Assembly (NCBI RefSeq): GCF_036013935.1
Contig: NZ_CP107902.1
Span: forward strand, 744,001-808,000
Reading direction: 5' to 3'
Source of the DNA: Streptomyces sp. NBC_00461
GTDB lineage: Bacteria > Actinomycetota > Actinomycetes > Streptomycetales > Streptomycetaceae
Length of the DNA: 64,000 nucleotides
Program-made: the position numbers and the translations under genes
Notes under the pieces: model-generated
Seen by the model: the letters and a program-made list of their open reading frames with translations, nothing else
Databases searched by the model: none
What the model was told of the DNA's origin: nothing
In this document: positions 60,566 through 64,000 of the stretch, one piece after another
Layout of the letters: each line of letters begins with the position of its first letter
Position numbering within the stretch: the first letter of the stretch is position 1

Positions 60566-60624
60566 GACTCTGCCAACTGATCAGGGATCTGCTTCCAGCG
60601 TCGTCACCCGGGACCAGTTGCCGC

Positions 60625-60661
60625 AGGGGCCGCTGGTCCCGCGCCGGGACCGACCGGCCCC
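60625..60661. promoter_or_regulatory. Two DosR-like sites between USP and SulP genes
   Basis: AGGGGC-CGCT-GGTCCC at 60625-60640 and GGGACC-GACC-GGCCCC at 60646-60661, 5 bp apart, in the 296-bp divergent spacer 60566-60861. Nothing else is recognised there except the GGAAGGAG before the SulP start. Confidence 0.5.
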
Positions 60662-60861
60662 ATCCGCGACGCGCTGGGTGGGGCCGGCTGCTCCGGCCGC
60701 CCGAGCCTTCGTGCTGAAGGCACCGGTGAGGATCGTCGGCGACTGCGCCCACTGGGCCGAACGACCTCCACCGCGGGATCTGTTGGGCCGTACCGGCAGG
60801 TCGGCCCTCGCCCGCGCGGGTGCCTCGGTGGATCCTTGAGGCACCCTGCGGAAGGAGTCCC

Positions 60862-62574
60862 ATGTCCCACCGCCCGGACCGGCACGCCCCGCGCCGACGT
60901 GACCTGGTGCCCGGCACCGCGGTGCTGAAGGGCTACCGTCGCTCCTGGCTGCGCGGCGACCTGCTGGCGGGTGCCACGGTCGCGGCGTATCTGGTCCCGC
61001 AGGTGATGGCGTACGCGGGTGTGGCCGGGCTGCCGCCGGTCGTCGGACTGTGGGCGATCCTGCCCGCGCTCGCCCTGTACACGCTGCTCGGTTCGTCACG
61101 GCTGCTGTCGGTGGGACCCGAGTCGACGACGGCGCTGATGACGGCGACCGTGGTGGCCCCTCTCGCGGGATCGGATCCGGACCGGTACGCCACGCTGGCC
61201 GCCACCCTCGCCATGACGGTCGGCCTGCTGTGTCTGGCGGCATGGGTGCTGCGCCTGGGGTTCATCGCCGATCTGCTCTCCCGCCCGGTCCTGATCGGCT
61301 ATCTGGCGGGCGTGGCCCTCATCATGACGGTGGACCAGCTGCCCAAGCTGACCGGGGTGCCGACGACCGGGTCGGTCTTCTTCGCCCAACTGTGGTCATT
61401 TTTCGGGAACTTGGGGCAGGTCCACGCGGCCACGATGCTGTTCTCCGCCGCCATCCTCACTCTGCTGTTCGCGGTGGCCCGGTGGGCGCCCGCGCTTCCG
61501 GGGCCGTTGCTCGCCGTGGTGCTGGGCACGGTGGCCGTGATCGTCCTCGGCCTCGACGACCGGCTCGGCATCAAGGTGATCGGGGACGTGCCGGCGGGGC
61601 TCCCCGACCTCGGCCTCCCGGATCTGACGGAGGTGCCGCATCTGGTGCTGCCCGCCCTGGGAGTCCTGCTCGTCGCGTACACGGACTTCATCCTCACCGC
61701 ACGGGCCTTCAGCGGCGGCGAGGACGATGCGGCGGATCTGGACGCCACCCAGGAGTTCCTGGCGCTGGGCGCGGCCAATCTCGGCGCGAGCGCGGTGCAC
61801 GGGTTCCCGGTGAGCGCCAGCGCCAGCCGCACCGCGCTCGCCTCCTCGGCGGGCGCTCACAGCCAGGCCTACTCGCTGGTGGCCGGCGCGGGGGTCATCG
61901 CGGTCCTGCTGTTCCTCAGCCCTCTCCTCGCGCGGACGCCGTCGGCGGTGCTGGGCGCACTCGTCGTGTACGCCGCCACCCGCATGATCGACCTGGCGGG
62001 CTTCCGCCGCCTGGCCTCCTTCCGCCGCCGCGAACTGCTCCTGGCGCTCGGCTGCCTGGCCGGGGTGCTGGCCCTGGACATCCTCTACGGGGTACTGGTC
62101 GCCGTCGGCCTGTCGGTGGCCGAGCTGCTGAGCCGGGTGGCCCGCCCGCACGACGCCGTCGAGGGGCTGGTGCCGGGGATGGCCGGCATGCACGACGTGG
62201 AGGACTACCCGACGGCCCGCACCATTCCGGGCTTGCTGGTCTATCGCTACGACTCCCCTCTCTTCTTCGCCAACGCGGAGGACTTCCGGCGGCGCGCGCT
62301 GGCGGCCGTCGACGAACAGACCGAAGAGGTGCGCTGGTTCGTCCTCAACACCGAGGCCAACGTGGAGGTCGACATCACCGCCCTGGACGCGGTGGACGAG
62401 GTGCGCCGTGAACTGGTCGGGCGAGGCGTCGCGTTCGCCATGGCACGTGTCAAGCGGGACCTGCTGGACGATCTGCGGCCGTACGGGCTGGTGGACTCGG
62501 TCGGCGAGGACATGATCTTTCCCACGCTGCCCACGGCTGTGGCGGCGTACCGGGAGTGGCGCCGCGGCCGGTAG
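60862..62574 (+). CDS. SulP family anion transporter with STAS domain
   Basis: A 570-residue membrane protein. It starts with GYRRSWLRGDLLAGATVAAY and the SulP signature VPQVMAYAGVAGLPPVVGLW (residues 40-60), followed by about ten to twelve membrane segments. The last 130 residues are a STAS domain (IPGLLVYRYDSPLFFANAED, then WFVLNTEANVEVDITALDAV). It transports sulphate, bicarbonate or another anion. GGAAGGAG lies just before the ATG. Paralogues of this type accompany carbonic anhydrase or stress genes in Streptomyces; no carbonic anhydrase is seen here. Confidence 0.9.
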   Translation: MSHRPDRHAPRRRDLVPGTAVLKGYRRSWLRGDLLAGATVAAYLVPQVMAYAGVAGLPPVVGLWAILPALALYTLLGSSRLLSVGPESTTALMTATVVAPLAGSDPDRYATLAATLAMTVGLLCLAAWVLRLGFIADLLSRPVLIGYLAGVALIMTVDQLPKLTGVPTTGSVFFAQLWSFFGNLGQVHAATMLFSAAILTLLFAVARWAPALPGPLLAVVLGTVAVIVLGLDDRLGIKVIGDVPAGLPDLGLPDLTEVPHLVLPALGVLLVAYTDFILTARAFSGGEDDAADLDATQEFLALGAANLGASAVHGFPVSASASRTALASSAGAHSQAYSLVAGAGVIAVLLFLSPLLARTPSAVLGALVVYAATRMIDLAGFRRLASFRRRELLLALGCLAGVLALDILYGVLVAVGLSVAELLSRVARPHDAVEGLVPGMAGMHDVEDYPTARTIPGLLVYRYDSPLFFANAEDFRRRALAAVDEQTEEVRWFVLNTEANVEVDITALDAVDEVRRELVGRGVAFAMARVKRDLLDDLRPYGLVDSVGEDMIFPTLPTAVAAYREWRRGR

Positions 62575-62613
62575 CCGGAGGTGCTCGGTGCGCCGCCGGG
62601 TGGCCCCCGGGCC

Positions 62614-62629
62614 GGGGCCGGGTGGCCCA
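62614..62629. promoter_or_regulatory. DosR-like GC palindrome upstream of cNMP-binding gene
   Basis: GGGGCC-GGGT-GGCCCA, about 68 bp upstream of the ATG at 62697, in the 122-bp gap after the SulP gene. It fits the 6-4-6 layout but is in a very GC-rich stretch, so chance is a real alternative. Confidence 0.35.
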
Positions 62630-62696
62630 TGGTCCGTGCGGCTGCGTGCCGTCACGCTGGAAGCGGCCAGTCGAGACGCGCTGCTGGAGGCCCGCC

Positions 62697-63161
62697 ATGT
62701 ACGGTCCCACAACGACGATCATGCCGCGGGCGCTGCCCGCCTAGCACCGGCAGCGGCTGATGGACTTGGCCCGGGAGGTGTCGCTCCCCCCGGGCACCCG
62801 CCTCTTCGAGGAGGGCGGCAAAGCCGGCCGCTTCTGGATCATCCGCACCGGCACGGTCGAACTCGACATGCGCGTGCCCGGCCGCCGGGCCGCCGTCATC
62901 GAGTCCCTCGGGCACAACGAACTCGTCGGCTGGTCCTGGCTGTTCCCCCCGCACATCTGGCACCTCGGCGCGGAGGCGGCGACGCCCGTGCGGGCGTACG
63001 AGTTCGACGCCGTGGCCGTGCGCACGATGTGCAAGGAGGATCCGGCGTTCGGCGAGACCGTCGCCCGCTGGGTGGGCGAGGTGGTGGCCCACCGGCTGCG
63101 CACGGCCCGTACCCGGCTGCTGGATCCGTACGCCCCGTACGGCAGCGGGAGCGCGCGATGA
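62697..63161 (+). pseudogene. Cyclic-nucleotide-binding domain protein with in-frame TAG
   Basis: From the ATG at 62697 (CTGGAGG 5 bases upstream) the frame reads MYGPTTTIMPRALPA, then a TAG at 62742-62744, then HRQRLMDLAREVSLPPGTRL and the whole cNMP-binding domain (KAGRFWIIRTGTVELDMRVP, GHNELVGWSWLFPPHIWH). Relatives usually have a glutamate or similar residue where the TAG stands, so it looks like a nonsense mutation. Internal start at ATG 62760 would give a 133-residue protein lacking only the first helix. No C-terminal helix-turn-helix is present, so it is a sensor rather than a Crp-type regulator. The end overlaps the CBS-BON gene by 4 bp. Confidence 0.75.
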
Positions 63162-63865
63162 ACACGCCCCCCACCCGTGAGGAACGGAGTGCCGAAGGAG
63201 CGACCGTGCACGGATCGCCGCACATCGTCGCCGACGTGATGACCCGCGCCGTGATCACCGCCAACCGCAAGGACTCCTTCAAGGACCTCGTGCGGATCAT
63301 GCAGGACCACAGGGTCGGCGCGCTGCCCGTGGTGGACGCCGTCGGCCGGGTCATGGGGGTCGTCTCCCAGGCGGACCTGCTCCCCAAGGAGGAGTTCCGC
63401 AACAGCGATCCCGACCGGTACACGCAGCTGCGCAGGCTGTCCGACCTGGCCAAGGCGGGTTCGGTCACCGCTGAGGAGCTGATGACCTCGCCCGCCCTCA
63501 CCGTCCGGGCCGGCGCGACGCTCGCACAGGCCGCGCGGACGATGGCACGGTCCAGGGTCAAGCGCCTGCCCGTCGTCGACGCCGCGGGCCGGTTGGAGGG
63601 TGTCGTCAGCAGGGCCGACCTGCTGAAGGTGTTCCTCCGCGACGACGCGGCCATCGCGGAGGAGATACGGCAAGAGGTTGTGGCGTATCTCCTCCCCGCT
63701 CCGGCGTCCGCGGTGTGGGTCGAGGTCCGCGAGGGCGTCGTTCTGCTCTCCGGCCGGGTCCGGGACCGTGCCCTGGTGCCCGTGGCCGCACGACTGGCCA
63801 GGGCCGTGGAAGGTGTGGTGGACGTCCGGTTCGACCTGGCCGGGGACGGCTCGGCCGCAGAGTGA
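63158..63865 (+). CDS. CBS-CBS-BON domain protein (second copy)
   Basis: A 235-residue paralogue of the CBS-BON protein at 57318-58049. CBS motifs are VADVMTRAVITANRKDSFKD (residue 24 on) and AEELMTSPALTVRAGATLAQ, with VGALPVVDAVGRVMGVVS and VKRLPVVDAAGRLEGVVS as paired strands. The C-terminal BON domain is VEVREGVVLLSGRVRDRALV. ATG overlaps the preceding gene's stop (ATGA), so the two are coupled. It probably senses an adenylate and cooperates with neighbouring stress proteins. Confidence 0.88.
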   Translation: MNTPPTREERSAEGATVHGSPHIVADVMTRAVITANRKDSFKDLVRIMQDHRVGALPVVDAVGRVMGVVSQADLLPKEEFRNSDPDRYTQLRRLSDLAKAGSVTAEELMTSPALTVRAGATLAQAARTMARSRVKRLPVVDAAGRLEGVVSRADLLKVFLRDDAAIAEEIRQEVVAYLLPAPASAVWVEVREGVVLLSGRVRDRALVPVAARLARAVEGVVDVRFDLAGDGSAAE

Positions 63866-63944
63866 GCCACTGGGCGCCGGGCACGCGTGCCGCCCGTGTA
63901 CCGCAGCCTCCCCTGCCGGGCTTCTTCGACGTAGCGTCGGTGGT

Positions 63945-63960
63945 AGGGCCGGTCGGCCCC
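63945..63960. promoter_or_regulatory. DosR-like palindrome, identical to that at 58732
   Basis: AGGGCC-GGTC-GGCCCC, a 16-mer identical to the site in the ppk2/pat spacer. It lies at the right end of the window, 80 bp after the CBS-BON gene, presumably upstream of the next gene outside the window. Confidence 0.5.
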
Positions 63961-64000
63961 AGTGCGTCCGCCCCCGGCACGTCACGATCGTCTGAGGGCG

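Overview
The window reads as chromosomal DNA of a Streptomyces or a very close relative. It is very GC-rich, genes are tightly packed with 4-bp stop/start overlaps, Tat- and Sec-type signal peptides are common, there is a DmdR/IdeR-type iron box, and small Streptomyces-typical families occur (DUF5999, CGNR, DUF2470). I see no tRNA, rRNA, CRISPR array or replication origin.

Left part (1-19 kb): the 3' end of a GH13 alpha-glucosidase, then mostly single genes with many divergent regulator/target pairs. These include a PAS-LuxR regulator, DUF3626, a quinone oxidoreductase facing a CGNR regulator across three 21-bp operator-like palindromes, a FUSC exporter, a Tat-exported beta-propeller lactonase, and a DUF2470 gene behind an iron box. 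They also include a TetR/P450 (CYP102-like) pair, a Cys-cluster pentapeptide protein, an APH-type kinase facing a HTH-ClpN protein across a 56-bp near-perfect palindrome, GIY-YIG, PIG-L and S33 hydrolase genes.

Centre (19-40 kb): a complete L-rhamnose regulon. A seven-gene leftward operon holds the ABC importer (rhaTPQS), mutarotase (rhaM), a secreted BNR_4-type propeller and the LacI regulator. It is divergent from rhamnose isomerase. A second divergent pair is a GH78 alpha-L-rhamnosidase and rhaEW-rhaB, followed by lutABC. Four LacI-type operators with the core TGAAACGNTTCA lie in the two divergent promoter regions. Together the genes take rhamnosides from import to DHAP and L-lactaldehyde, then to L-lactate and pyruvate. 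A LysR/YCII/NmrA-like island sits inside the cluster.

Accessory stretch (40-50.5 kb): unusually strong hairpins, a MarR gene with AT-rich operators, an orphan Tat-dependent binding protein, a graveyard of two IS5-type transposase fragments and a HEAT-repeat fragment, two tandem GH54-CBM42 arabinofuranosidases, and a tightly coupled module of tyrosine recombinase, HTH protein and zinc-ribbon protein behind a perfect 19-bp palindrome.

Right part (50.7-64 kb): a MoxR/CoxE pair, cupin and SnoaL genes, and a CoiA-like nuclease. The rest resembles a dormancy/hypoxia-type cluster: universal stress proteins, two CBS-BON proteins, flavodoxin, PPK2, SulP and a cNMP-binding protein. Several members look broken: an internally deleted Pat-type acetyltransferase, a frameshifted USP, a cNMP gene with an in-frame TAG, and a USP remnant. 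A DosR-like 16-bp GC palindrome, in one case repeated exactly, lies in the promoter regions of this cluster.
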